Of a stretch of DNA of 64,000 nucleotides, positions 1 to 7,490 are shown piece after piece (within the stretch, counting starts at the first letter, position 1; every line of letters begins with the position of its first letter). The position numbers and the translations under genes are program-made. Source of the stretch: CmP2 sp052084925 (lineage in GTDB: Bacteria > Actinomycetota > Actinomycetes > Actinomycetales > Micrococcaceae); assembly GCA_052084925.1 (NCBI GenBank), contig JBQDEV010000006.1:62001-126000 (forward strand), written 5' to 3'. A model generated the notes under the pieces. It was not told the DNA's origin. It was given only the letters and a program-made list of their open reading frames with translations, and ran no database searches.

Positions 1-1
1 G

Positions 2-823
2 CGAACCCCGGAGGAACTGTCCTCTCTGGTGCGCCGCTCGGCCGAGCTGGGCACCCTTGATGTCAAGACCGCGACCTTCGTCGACCGGACGCTGCGCTTC
101 TCTGAGCGCTCGGCCGCCGATGTGATGACGCCGCGCATCCGCATGGAGACGGTGGAATCGGGAGACACTATCGACACCGTGCTCGAGGTGGCTCGCCGCA
201 CTGGATACTCCCGGTTCCCCGTGATCAATGACTCTTCCGACGACATCCGCGGCGTGCTGCACGTCAAGAAGGCCGTGGCGGTGCCGCGCGAGAAGCGCGG
301 CGAGGTGATGGCAGCGGCGATCATGACCGACGTCGCCCGCGTCCCGGAGACCGTGCACCTGGATCAGTTGCTCACCGAACTGCGTCAGGCGAGCCTGCAG
401 ATGGCGGTGGTCGAGGACGAGTACGGCGGAACCGCCGGAGTGGTGACCCTGGAGGATCTGGTCGAGGAGATCGTCGGAGAGGTTTCCGACGAGCACGATC
501 GCATCACCCCCGGCGTACTGCAGACCGCCTCCGGGAAGTGGTACTTCCCGGCGCTGCTGCGCCCCGACGAGGTGGGCACCCAGATCGTCGGGCTGACCGT
601 GCCTGAAGACGGCTCCTATGAGACCGTCGGTGGCTACATCATGGCCCGGCTGGGGCGCGTGGCCTCGGTCGGGGACGTCGTCGAGGTGGACGGCGGCCGG
701 CTCCGGGTGGAGCGGATGGATGGTCGACGTATCGACCGGGTGAAGTTCACCCCCGCCTCGACTGCTGGATCCGACGCCGATGATGCCCGCGGCGACCACG
801 GCAGCAAGGAGGCGATCCGATGA
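2..823 (+). CDS. CNNM/CorC-HlyC family membrane protein, 5'-truncated
   Basis: The reading frame is open from the second base of the window, so the true start and the N-terminal DUF21 membrane domain lie upstream. The visible 273 residues begin with the T-P-E-E-L linker typical of this family, then a CBS pair (roughly residues 38-160, with the motif DVMTPR at its start) and a C-terminal CorC/HlyC domain. Members are called hemolysins by old annotation but are thought to be divalent-cation (Mg/Co) efflux or homeostasis proteins. The stop overlaps the start of the next gene as ATGA, so the two paralogues are translationally coupled. The family call is firm; the transported ion is inferred. Confidence 0.9.
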   Translation, partial: RTPEELSSLVRRSAELGTLDVKTATFVDRTLRFSERSAADVMTPRIRMETVESGDTIDTVLEVARRTGYSRFPVINDSSDDIRGVLHVKKAVAVPREKRGEVMAAAIMTDVARVPETVHLDQLLTELRQASLQMAVVEDEYGGTAGVVTLEDLVEEIVGEVSDEHDRITPGVLQTASGKWYFPALLRPDEVGTQIVGLTVPEDGSYETVGGYIMARLGRVASVGDVVEVDGGRLRVERMDGRRIDRVKFTPASTAGSDADDARGDHGSKEAIR

Positions 824-1878
824 GCTCCGATCTGATGGGATTGATCTGGCTGGTGGTGTTGCTGATCGGCAACGCCTTCTTCGTGGGCGGCGAGTTCGCG
901 GTGATGGGGGCGCGTCGCTCTCAGATCGAGCCGCGTGCCGAAGCAGGCCACAAGCGGGCCAAGACCGCGCTGTACGCCATGGAGCATGTCTCCCAGATGC
1001 TGGCGATCTGCCAGTTGGGCATCACTGTCTGCTCGCTGCTGATCCTCAACATCTCCGAACCGGCGATCCACCACCTCTTTGTGGTGCCGCTGGAGGCGAT
1101 CGGCGTTCCTGCCGCGGCCGCGGATATCACTGCTTTTGTCCTGGCGCTGCTGATCGTGACCTTCCTGCACGTCACCTTCGGTGAGATGGTGCCCAAGAAT
1201 GCCGCCGTGTCGATGGCCGATAAAGCGGTGATGCTGCTGGCGCCGCCGCTGGTGTGGCTGGACAAGGTGCTGCGCCCGGTGATCTGGTTCATGAACTGGA
1301 TGGCCAACATCGCTCTGAAGGCGATGCGCGTGGAGCCCAAGGACGAGGTTAACTCCAGCTTCACCCTCGAGGAGGTGCAGTCCATCGTCACTGAGTCCAC
1401 GAGGACCGGCCTTGTCGATGACAGCTCGGGCCTGCTTGCCGGGGCCCTGGAGTTCACCGCGCACACCGCCGGCTCCGTCATGGTTCCCGACGCCGACGTC
1501 ATCACCCTGCCCGCGGGGGGAACGCCGGCCGATTTCGAGGAAGCGGTGCGCAAGACCGGGTTCTCCCGCTTCGTGCTGGAGAACGACGACGCTTCCTACC
1601 TGGGCTACCTGCACCTCAAGGACATCATGACGATCCCGGCCGAGCGCAGCCGGGAGTCCATCCCGCTGACCAAGGTGCGTTCGATGGCCAACGTGGACGC
1701 CTCCGAGGAGATCGAGGACGCGCTGAGTCTGATGCAGCGCACCGGATCGCACATGGCCCGGGTGATCTCCGCCGACGGCCAGACGGTCGGCGTGCTCTTC
1801 CTGGAGGACGTGTTGGAGATCCTGGTGGGCGAGATCCACGATGCGACGCAGGCCAACGCGCCCCGCAGTCGTTATTGA
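820..1878 (+). CDS. CNNM/CorC-HlyC family membrane protein (DUF21 + CBS pair)
   Basis: The 352-residue protein starts with the DUF21 domain: about four hydrophobic segments within residues 1-165, including the G-N-A-F-F-V-G-G-E-F-A motif expected in the first helix. A CBS pair follows (about 205-340). Unlike the preceding paralogue it lacks a C-terminal CorC domain. The ATG overlaps the upstream stop by 4 nt. Tandem pairs of long and short CNNM proteins are common in actinobacteria and may form heteromers (inference). The stop codon TGA is the first three bases of a Zur-box-like site for the zinc operon downstream. Confidence 0.92.
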   Translation: MSSDLMGLIWLVVLLIGNAFFVGGEFAVMGARRSQIEPRAEAGHKRAKTALYAMEHVSQMLAICQLGITVCSLLILNISEPAIHHLFVVPLEAIGVPAAAADITAFVLALLIVTFLHVTFGEMVPKNAAVSMADKAVMLLAPPLVWLDKVLRPVIWFMNWMANIALKAMRVEPKDEVNSSFTLEEVQSIVTESTRTGLVDDSSGLLAGALEFTAHTAGSVMVPDADVITLPAGGTPADFEEAVRKTGFSRFVLENDDASYLGYLHLKDIMTIPAERSRESIPLTKVRSMANVDASEEIEDALSLMQRTGSHMARVISADGQTVGVLFLEDVLEILVGEIHDATQANAPRSRY

Positions 1879-1890
1879 GAATCGTTCGCA
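1876..1890 (+). promoter_or_regulatory. Candidate Zur box of the zinc uptake operon
   Basis: The 15-mer TGAGAATCGTTCGCA is an imperfect palindrome resembling the TGAAAAT-N-ATTTTCA type sites bound by actinobacterial Zur. It overlaps the stop codon of the upstream gene and lies just upstream of two TANNNT -10 candidates (TAGCGT at 1897-1902, TAGGAT at 1902-1907). A Zur-family gene lies at the far end of the same locus, which supports the assignment. Confidence 0.5.
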
Positions 1891-1903
1891 TTGTGATAGC
1901 GTA

Positions 1904-1936
1904 GGATCGGCCCGCGGAGGTTCCGCGGGCCGATCC
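1904..1936 (+). repeat. Perfect 15-bp inverted repeat in the zinc operon promoter/leader
   Basis: Arms at 1904-1918 and 1922-1936 are exact reverse complements around a 3-nt loop (GGT). There is no T-run after the right arm, so it is not a standard intrinsic terminator. It overlaps the -10 candidates and ends 21 nt before the lipoprotein gene. It may be a 5' mRNA hairpin, a second operator, or the end of the upstream transcript. Confidence 0.75.
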
Positions 1937-1957
1937 GTTCGTACAGGAGCTGAAAAC

Positions 1958-2980
1958 ATGACCATCCCTCGTCCTCGTGGGGCATTCGCCCTCGGTGGTG
2001 TCACCCTCGCTGCCTTGCTGCTGGCGGGCTGCGGGGCCGGAGCCTCCGGTGAGCCCGAGGACGGAGGGGAAACGGTGGCCTATGCGACCACGACGCAGCT
2101 GGGGTCGATCACCGGGGAGATCACCGACTGCGCCGGCACACAGACCGTGACCCTGATGGGCCCCGGCGACGACCCGCACGTCTTCGCGCCCAGCTCGTCC
2201 GAGATCGCGGAGATGTCCCGGGCGCCGCTGGTCGTCGCCAACGGCCTCGGGCTGGAGGCGAGCATGGTCTCGGCGCTGGAGACGGCCGCTGAGGATGGCG
2301 TGAACGTGGTGGAGGTGGCCCCGCAGCTCGATCCACTGCCGTTCGCCGCCCACGACGGGCACAGCCACGATGAAGGTGACGACCACGACCACAGCCACGA
2401 GGACGAGGGCAGTCACGACGGTGACGACCACGATCACGCCGGAGATGACCCGCATGTGTGGATGGATGTCTCCCGGATGGCTACCGCCGCCGAGCTGATC
2501 GGCGCCGAACTGGCCGAAGCCACCGGCGACGAGGCTTACCTCGACTGCGCCGCCGAGACCGCCTCCGAACTTCAGGACACGCACGCCTCCATCGTGGAGA
2601 TCCTGAGCGCGGTGCCCGAGGATCAGCGCACGCTGATGACCGATCACGCCGCCTACAACTACTTCGCCGACGCCTACGACGTGGAGATCTCCGCCGTCGT
2701 GGTTCCCGGCGGATCCACCGATGGGGAGCCCTCATCCCAGGACCTGGCGCGGCTCTCCGCTCAGATCGATGCCGAGGGTGTCGACGCCCTGGTGACGTCC
2801 GTGCAGACTGCCAACCGGTTGATCGAAGCCTTAGCCGAGGAGAGCGGCGATGAGGTTCCGCTCGTGCAGCTCTACGAGGGCGGACTCGGCGAGCCGGGTT
2901 CCGAGGCGGAGAGCTACCGGGAGGCGATGGAGTACAACGCGCGCACCCTGGCCGAGGCACTCGGCGCTGAGCAGGGCTGA
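1958..2980 (+). CDS. znuA: Zinc ABC transporter substrate-binding lipoprotein (ZnuA-like)
   Basis: This 340-residue protein has a signal peptide with a lipobox (LLAGCG), so it should be a membrane-anchored lipoprotein. It is a cluster A-I metal-binding protein: H at DDPHVF (about residue 71), a His/Asp-rich loop around residues 128-165 typical of zinc (not manganese) receptors, then DDPHVWMD and DHAAYNYF metal ligands. The ATG at 1958 is preceded by AGGAG at 8 nt; an in-frame upstream start at 1841 would fall inside the previous gene and is rejected. It is the first gene of a three-gene operon with permease and ATPase and is probably repressed by Zur. Confidence 0.93.
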   Translation: MTIPRPRGAFALGGVTLAALLLAGCGAGASGEPEDGGETVAYATTTQLGSITGEITDCAGTQTVTLMGPGDDPHVFAPSSSEIAEMSRAPLVVANGLGLEASMVSALETAAEDGVNVVEVAPQLDPLPFAAHDGHSHDEGDDHDHSHEDEGSHDGDDHDHAGDDPHVWMDVSRMATAAELIGAELAEATGDEAYLDCAAETASELQDTHASIVEILSAVPEDQRTLMTDHAAYNYFADAYDVEISAVVVPGGSTDGEPSSQDLARLSAQIDAEGVDALVTSVQTANRLIEALAEESGDEVPLVQLYEGGLGEPGSEAESYREAMEYNARTLAEALGAEQG

Positions 2981-2985
2981 GCCGG

Positions 2986-3930
2986 ATGGAGCTGATCACC
3001 TGGCTCACCGAGCCCTTCACCCTCGGTTTCCAGCAACGCGCACTCTGGGGCGGGATGATCGCCGCCCTGATGTGCTCGATCGTCGGTGTCTGGCTGGTGC
3101 TGCGCGGCATGAGCTTCTTCGGCGACGCATTCGTCCACGGCGTGGTGCCGGGACTGGCTGCCGCCGTCCTGTTCGATTTCTCACCGTATCTGGGTGCCGG
3201 CATCGCGGCGCTGGTGATGGTGGCGGGCATGGAGCTGATCTACCGGTCGACCTCACTGAAGGAGGACACCTCGATCGGGTTGCTCTTCGTCGGCATGATG
3301 GCCCTGGGCGTGGTGATCATCTCGAAAGTGGATTCCTATACGGGCTCGCTGACCTCGATCCTCTTCGGCGATGCCCTCGGCGTGGGCTGGGGCGACATCA
3401 TGATCCAGGCGGTGTTCGCCACCGTCGTCGTCGCGCTATCCCTGCTGCTCTACCGGCCGCTGATGGTGTTGTCCTTCTCGCCGGCCAAGTCGCAGTCGCT
3501 GGGGATGCGACCGAAGTTCACCCACTGGATGCTGCTGATGCTCATCGCGACCGCCGTGATCGGCTCCTACCAGGCGGTGGGCACTCTGCTGGTGTTCGGA
3601 CTGCTGGTGGGCCCTGCTGCCACCGCTGCACTGGTCTCCCGGACCGTGCCGATCATGATCGCCGTCTCGGTGGTCATCGGAGTGGTGGCCGTATGGGCGG
3701 GTCTGCTGATCAGCTTCTATGCCGGCACGGCCGCCTCGGCGTCGATGGCGCTGGTTCCGGTGGTGCTGTTCTTCGTGGTGCTGGCGGTGCGCGAGGCGCT
3801 GCGGCTGCTACGTCGTCGTCGCTCCTCTGGTCCGTCGGTTCCTGTGGTGAGTCAGAGTTCCGGGACCTCACCGGTGACGCAGCCGGTCGATCAGCGTCAG
3901 AATCCGACCCATGGAGAGGTGGTCTCGTGA
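2986..3930 (+). CDS. znuB: Zinc ABC transporter permease (ZnuB family)
   Basis: A 314-residue, highly hydrophobic ABC-3 family permease with about eight to nine membrane segments, starting 5 nt after the lipoprotein stop. The family motif region SFFGDAFVHGVVPGLAAA is seen near residues 44-61. The C-terminal about 40 residues are hydrophilic (RRRRSSG and beyond) and may be cytoplasmic. Its stop overlaps the GTG of the ATPase gene as GTGA. It forms the channel that moves zinc delivered by the lipoprotein. Confidence 0.93.
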   Translation: MELITWLTEPFTLGFQQRALWGGMIAALMCSIVGVWLVLRGMSFFGDAFVHGVVPGLAAAVLFDFSPYLGAGIAALVMVAGMELIYRSTSLKEDTSIGLLFVGMMALGVVIISKVDSYTGSLTSILFGDALGVGWGDIMIQAVFATVVVALSLLLYRPLMVLSFSPAKSQSLGMRPKFTHWMLLMLIATAVIGSYQAVGTLLVFGLLVGPAATAALVSRTVPIMIAVSVVIGVVAVWAGLLISFYAGTAASASMALVPVVLFFVVLAVREALRLLRRRRSSGPSVPVVSQSSGTSPVTQPVDQRQNPTHGEVVS

Positions 3931-4703
3931 GCACGCCGGAATCGGTTCAGGACCTGGTGCAGGCTGAGGACGTCGTGCTGATGCACGGCACTCACCTGGC
4001 CCTGGCGTCCAGTTCGTTCACGCTGCCGGCCGGTGGGGTGACCGCGGTGATCGGGCCCAACGGTTCCGGCAAGTCCACCCTGCTGCAGGCCATCGCCGGC
4101 GTGCTGGCACCGGCCGCGGGACGGATTCAGGTGCTGGGCTCCACCGTGGAGCAGATGCGGCCGCGTATCTCTTACGTCATGCAGTCGGTGGTGTACCCGG
4201 TGGGCACGCCGCTGACCGTGCGCGACGTGGTGCGGATGGGACGGTTCTCCAGCCGGGGCTGGTTCAAGCCGTTCGGCTCCGAGGACCGTGCGGCGGTGAC
4301 CGAAGCGATGCACCTGATGAACATCGAGGACCTGGCCCACCGGCATCTGGAGGAGCTCTCCGGCGGACAGCGCCAGCGCGTCTACGTAGCGCAGGGGGTG
4401 GCGCAGGGCCACGAGATCCTCATGCTCGACGAGCCGATGACGGGCCTGGACCTGGTGTCCAAGCGGATCATCGACGACGTGATCCACGCCGAAACCGAGC
4501 ACGGGCATTCCGTGGTGCTGACCACGCACGACCTCGACGAGGCGGCCGCGGCCGATCACGTACTGCTGCTCAACGGCTCGGTGGCGGCTTCCGGTCCGCC
4601 CGAGGACGTGCTGACCCGGGAGAACCTGGAGACCGTGTATGGTCTGGGGGCGGTGCACTCCCCGGCCCAGGTGCTGGTGGACCCGCCGCACGAGGACTGC
4701 TAG
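3927..4703 (+). CDS. znuC: Zinc ABC transporter ATP-binding protein (ZnuC family)
   Basis: This 258-residue ATPase has Walker A GPNGSGKST at residues 43-51, the signature LSGGQRQRV, Walker B EILMLDEP and the switch His in TTHDLDEA. The GTG start at 3927 overlaps the permease stop and has GGAGAGG upstream; a much longer in-frame opening upstream lies inside the permease gene and is not coding. It energises zinc import. Gene order lipoprotein-permease-ATPase is the usual actinobacterial one. Confidence 0.93.
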   Translation: MSTPESVQDLVQAEDVVLMHGTHLALASSSFTLPAGGVTAVIGPNGSGKSTLLQAIAGVLAPAAGRIQVLGSTVEQMRPRISYVMQSVVYPVGTPLTVRDVVRMGRFSSRGWFKPFGSEDRAAVTEAMHLMNIEDLAHRHLEELSGGQRQRVYVAQGVAQGHEILMLDEPMTGLDLVSKRIIDDVIHAETEHGHSVVLTTHDLDEAAAADHVLLLNGSVAASGPPEDVLTRENLETVYGLGAVHSPAQVLVDPPHEDC

Positions 4704-4717
4704 CTCCGGTGGGCTGG

Positions 4718-4733
4718 GGCCTCACACGAGGCC
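4718..4733. terminator. Small hairpin between convergent znuC and zur
   Basis: GGCCTC and GAGGCC arms (6 bp, 4-nt loop ACAC) sit in the 40-nt gap between two convergent genes. No T-run is present, so termination is only plausible by position. Confidence 0.35.
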
Positions 4734-4743
4734 GCGAGGCGGG

Positions 4744-5163
4744 TCAGGCGGCGGAGCACGCGGGGCACAGGCCGTAGATCTCCAGGGTGTGCTCGACCTC
4801 GGTGTAGCCGTGGTCCTCGGCGACCCGGCTGGCCCAGTGCTCCACGGTGGGCGCCTCGATCTCCACGGTGGCGCCGCAGGCCCGGCACACCAGATGATGG
4901 TGGTGACCGGTGGAGACGCACTGGCGGAACAGGGCCTCGCCGTCGTCCTGGGGGAGAATATCCACCTCGCCGGCGGCGACCATCTGCTGCAACACCCGGT
5001 ACACGGTGGCCAGGGAGACCGAATCGCCACGCTCGCGCAGCAGGCCGTGCAGCTCCTGAGCGGTCAGGAAGTCCGGGGTGGACTCCAGCCCGGAGAGGAT
5101 GGCTTTCTTCTGGCGGGTGACGCGGCCGGTGATGGCCGGACGAGCGCCGGAATCTGTGGTCAT
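4744..5163 (-). CDS. zur: Fur-family zinc uptake regulator Zur
   Basis: A 139-residue Fur-superfamily protein: winged helix about residues 12-72 (with SLATVYRVL recognition region), then the metal/dimer domain with a run of four His, a C-x2-C pair (CRACG) and a second C-x2-C close to the C-terminus (CPAC), the structural zinc site. Placement convergent with a zinc ABC operon argues for Zur rather than Fur. The ATG at 5163 is chosen because the Fur-type N-terminus starts there; a longer opening to 5313 would cover the intergenic region and its inverted repeats. A TAACCT -10 candidate lies at 5204-5199, about 35 nt upstream. Confidence 0.88.
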   Translation of the reverse strand: MTTDSGARPAITGRVTRQKKAILSGLESTPDFLTAQELHGLLRERGDSVSLATVYRVLQQMVAAGEVDILPQDDGEALFRQCVSTGHHHHLVCRACGATVEIEAPTVEHWASRVAEDHGYTEVEHTLEIYGLCPACSAA

Positions 5164-5209
5164 CGCGGGTGTGGCCCCTTCTGTCGAGTCGTCCACCAGG
5201 TTACCAGTC

Positions 5210-5251
5210 GCCCGCCCCGCCGGGGCGGGCAAGACCGGCGCCGTGCCGGTC
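5210..5251. repeat. Two adjacent inverted repeats between zur and the MBL gene
   Basis: The first has 9-bp perfect arms (5210-5218 and 5222-5230, loop GCC). The second has 7-bp arms GACCGGC/GCCGGTC (5233-5239 and 5245-5251, 5-nt loop). They lie back to back upstream of both divergent genes. No T-tract follows either. They could be operators or leader structures. Confidence 0.6.
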
Positions 5252-5285
5252 CGAGAAGGCCATTCCGCGATCGGGGATCTCGCGG

Positions 5286-5297
5286 TAATGTGGTGGA
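5286..5297 (+). promoter_or_regulatory. -10 hexamer TAATGT placed for a leaderless transcript
   Basis: TAATGT (5286-5291) is followed by 6 nt and then GTG at 5298, so the expected transcription start coincides with the start codon. The GGTGGA immediately before GTG is too close to act as a normal ribosome-binding site. Confidence 0.6.
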
Positions 5298-5969
5298 GTG
5301 CTTCCACCCTCACCGTCGCCCCTGCGCCTCACCAAGTACGGGCACGCCTGCGTCAGCCTCGAACGGGACGGTCGCCGCCTGGTCATCGACCCGGGCACGC
5401 TGACCGAGACCGACGTCGCGCTGGCCGGTGCTGAGCACGTGCTGGTCACCCACGAGCACGCCGACCACCTCGACCCGGGCCCCGTGCAGGACTGGCTGCG
5501 CGCCCATCCGCAGGCCACGCTGACCGCCCCGCGTCCCGTGATCGAATCCCTGGATGCCGACGCGGCCCAGCTGCAGGTGGCCAGTGCAGATGACGAGTTC
5601 GAACGCGCCGGATTTCGCATCCGGGTGCTGGGCGGACAGCACGCCGTCATCCACCCGCAGATCCCGGTGGTCGCCAACCTCGGCTACCTGATCGAGGAGC
5701 GCCTGTACCACCCCGGGGACGCCTACATGGTGCCCGAGAGCGCCGGGCTCGACACGCTGCTGGTCCCGGTGAGCGCGCCCTGGGCCCGGCTCGCCGAGAC
5801 GCTGGACTTCATCATCGCCGTCCGCCCCAGCCGGGTGATCCCGATTCACGATGCGGTGCTCAGTGCGGCCGGCCGCGGGATCTACCTCAAACAGGTGGAG
5901 GCCTTCGCGCAACGCTACGGCGCGGAGTTGACCGTGCTGACCGAGGGGGAGAACACGTGGATCCAGTAA
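5298..5969 (+). CDS. Metallo-beta-lactamase fold hydrolase (UlaG-like)
   Basis: The 223-residue protein has the metal motif H-E-H-A-D-H (THEHADHLD, about residue 51), a G-H/G-D type later ligand (HPGDAYMVP) and a C-terminal His (IPIHDAVLS), all expected for the MBL fold of the small UlaG/YtnP-like group. The substrate is not evident. The GTG start at 5298 is set by the leaderless promoter arrangement. It overlaps the next gene by 13 nt. It is divergent from zur, but nothing shows that it is part of the zinc regulon. Confidence 0.85.
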   Translation: MLPPSPSPLRLTKYGHACVSLERDGRRLVIDPGTLTETDVALAGAEHVLVTHEHADHLDPGPVQDWLRAHPQATLTAPRPVIESLDADAAQLQVASADDEFERAGFRIRVLGGQHAVIHPQIPVVANLGYLIEERLYHPGDAYMVPESAGLDTLLVPVSAPWARLAETLDFIIAVRPSRVIPIHDAVLSAAGRGIYLKQVEAFAQRYGAELTVLTEGENTWIQ

Positions 5970-6976
5970 GTCTAGGACGTTCAGGGAGTTCCGTGAGTTC
6001 GGCGAGCGGACGCCGACGCAGCGAACCGCCGGCCGTGCTCATCGACGCCGACACGCTGGCCGGATGGCTCGGGGTCGGCGCGTCGACGGGAACCGAAGGC
6101 CCGGGCTTCGTCAGCGCCGAGGCGGTGCCGGCCCGCGGACACCTGGTGATCCTGGACGTCCGGTGGTCGGCCCAGGCACCGGGGCAGGGCCACGAACAGT
6201 ACCGGCAGGGGCACATCCCCGGGGCGGTGTTCGTCTCCATGTCGGGGCAGCTCTCCGGCCACGGCGCCCCCACCCTGGGACGGCACCCGCTGCCGGACCC
6301 GGTGCGGTTCACCGATTCGGTTCGCATGCTCGGCATCAACGACGGCGACACCGTGGTGGTCTACGACGATGTCTTCTCGGCCGCCGCTCCGCGCGCCTGG
6401 TGGCTGCTACGCCACGCCGGATTCGACAAGGTCTACGTGCTGGACGGCGGTTTGGCCGCCTGGCGCGACCGGGATCTGCCTCAGCAGGCCGGGGAGGTGT
6501 TGCCCGTGGTGGGCGATGCGCACACCTCCTGGGGGAAGATGCCGGTGGTGGACACCGATGAGATCGAGGCGATCGTGGAGGCCGGAGCGGTGATGGATGC
6601 ACGCGCCGTCGAGCGGTACCGGGGTGAGATCGAGCCCCTGGACCCGGTGGCCGGACACATCCCCGGTGCCATCTCGGTGCCGTTGGGCGAATTGATGACG
6701 CCCGAGGGCCGCTTCCGCCCGGCCGATCAGCTGCGCGAGCACTTCGCCGGACTCGACGTCGACGAGTCCACCCCGGTGGTGTCCTACTGCGGCTCCGGGG
6801 TGACGGCCGCGGCCGAAGTGCTGGCCCTGAACCTGGCGGGCATCGAGGCCGCTCTGTACCCCGGGTCCTGGTCGGCCTGGTGCAACACCTCCGGACGAGC
6901 CGTGGCCGCCGGTGACGCCGGTGACGCGGACGCGGCGGGCACGGCGATGGAAGCCAGCGGCGTCGACCGGGTCTGA
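5957..6976 (+). CDS. sseA: Two-domain rhodanese-type sulfurtransferase (SseA-like)
   Basis: Two rhodanese domains are seen: an N-terminal one (about residues 20-165) without an active cysteine, and a C-terminal one (about 190-310) with the catalytic loop YCGSGVTAA. The length (339 aa) is slightly above the family's usual 280-300. It would transfer sulfur from thiosulfate or 3-mercaptopyruvate; the loop CGSGVTA is the form found in 3-mercaptopyruvate sulfurtransferases. The GTG at 5957 has a good GGGGGAG site and overlaps the upstream gene; an in-frame GTG at 5993 with AGGGAG is an equally reasonable start giving 327 aa. The Ala/Gly/Asp-rich C-terminal tail is probably disordered. Confidence 0.88.
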   Translation: MDPVSLGRSGSSVSSASGRRRSEPPAVLIDADTLAGWLGVGASTGTEGPGFVSAEAVPARGHLVILDVRWSAQAPGQGHEQYRQGHIPGAVFVSMSGQLSGHGAPTLGRHPLPDPVRFTDSVRMLGINDGDTVVVYDDVFSAAAPRAWWLLRHAGFDKVYVLDGGLAAWRDRDLPQQAGEVLPVVGDAHTSWGKMPVVDTDEIEAIVEAGAVMDARAVERYRGEIEPLDPVAGHIPGAISVPLGELMTPEGRFRPADQLREHFAGLDVDESTPVVSYCGSGVTAAAEVLALNLAGIEAALYPGSWSAWCNTSGRAVAAGDAGDADAAGTAMEASGVDRV

Positions 6977-7039
6977 CGCGCCCGGTCCGGATTTGAGACA
7001 CTGAAAGCGGTCACCGAAGCCACGATCCAGGAGGTCCCC

Positions 7040-7468
7040 ATGCCCACCGTGTTCACCCGCATCATCGACGGCGAGTTGCCGGGCCGATTCATTTGGAAGG
7101 ACGAGACCTGTGTCGCCTTCCTGTCCATCGGTCCGCTGACCCACGGGCACACCCTGGTCGTCCCTCGCGAGGAGATCGATCTGTGGACCGATGCCAGCCC
7201 CGAACTCGTCCAGCATCTGATGGCGGTGGCACACCGCATCGGCGCCGCCCAGCGCACCGCCTTCGGCGCGGCCCGGGCCGGGCTGATGGTGGCCGGCTAC
7301 GAGGTGCCGCATCTGCACGTCCACGTCTGGCCGTCCAACTCCCTGGCCGACTTCGACCTGGACACCGTGGACAACCATCCTGACCCGCAAGACCTGGACG
7401 CTTCCGCGGAGAAACTGCGCGCTCAGCTGCGCGCCGACGGCCACGGGGACGCGGTTCCGCAGGTCTGA
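7040..7468 (+). CDS. HIT family nucleotide-binding protein
   Basis: The 142-residue protein carries the histidine triad HLHVHVW near residues 94-100 and the N-terminal F-T-R-I-I-x-G-E-x-P motif of the HIT family (nucleotide hydrolases/transferases acting on AMP-linked compounds). CAGGAGG at 7029-7035 precedes the ATG by 4 nt. The 63-nt gap from the sulfurtransferase suggests co-transcription but a separate promoter is possible. The exact substrate is unknown. Confidence 0.92.
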   Translation: MPTVFTRIIDGELPGRFIWKDETCVAFLSIGPLTHGHTLVVPREEIDLWTDASPELVQHLMAVAHRIGAAQRTAFGAARAGLMVAGYEVPHLHVHVWPSNSLADFDLDTVDNHPDPQDLDASAEKLRAQLRADGHGDAVPQV

Positions 7469-7490
7469 TTTCGCCGCCGACGCTGGCTGC

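Noticed and set aside
634..2647. Long minus-strand open frames of 456 and 340 codons opposite the CNNM and znuA genes
   Set aside because: They are antisense shadows of well-supported genes, His/Arg/Gly-rich with no recognisable domain, and cross gene boundaries.
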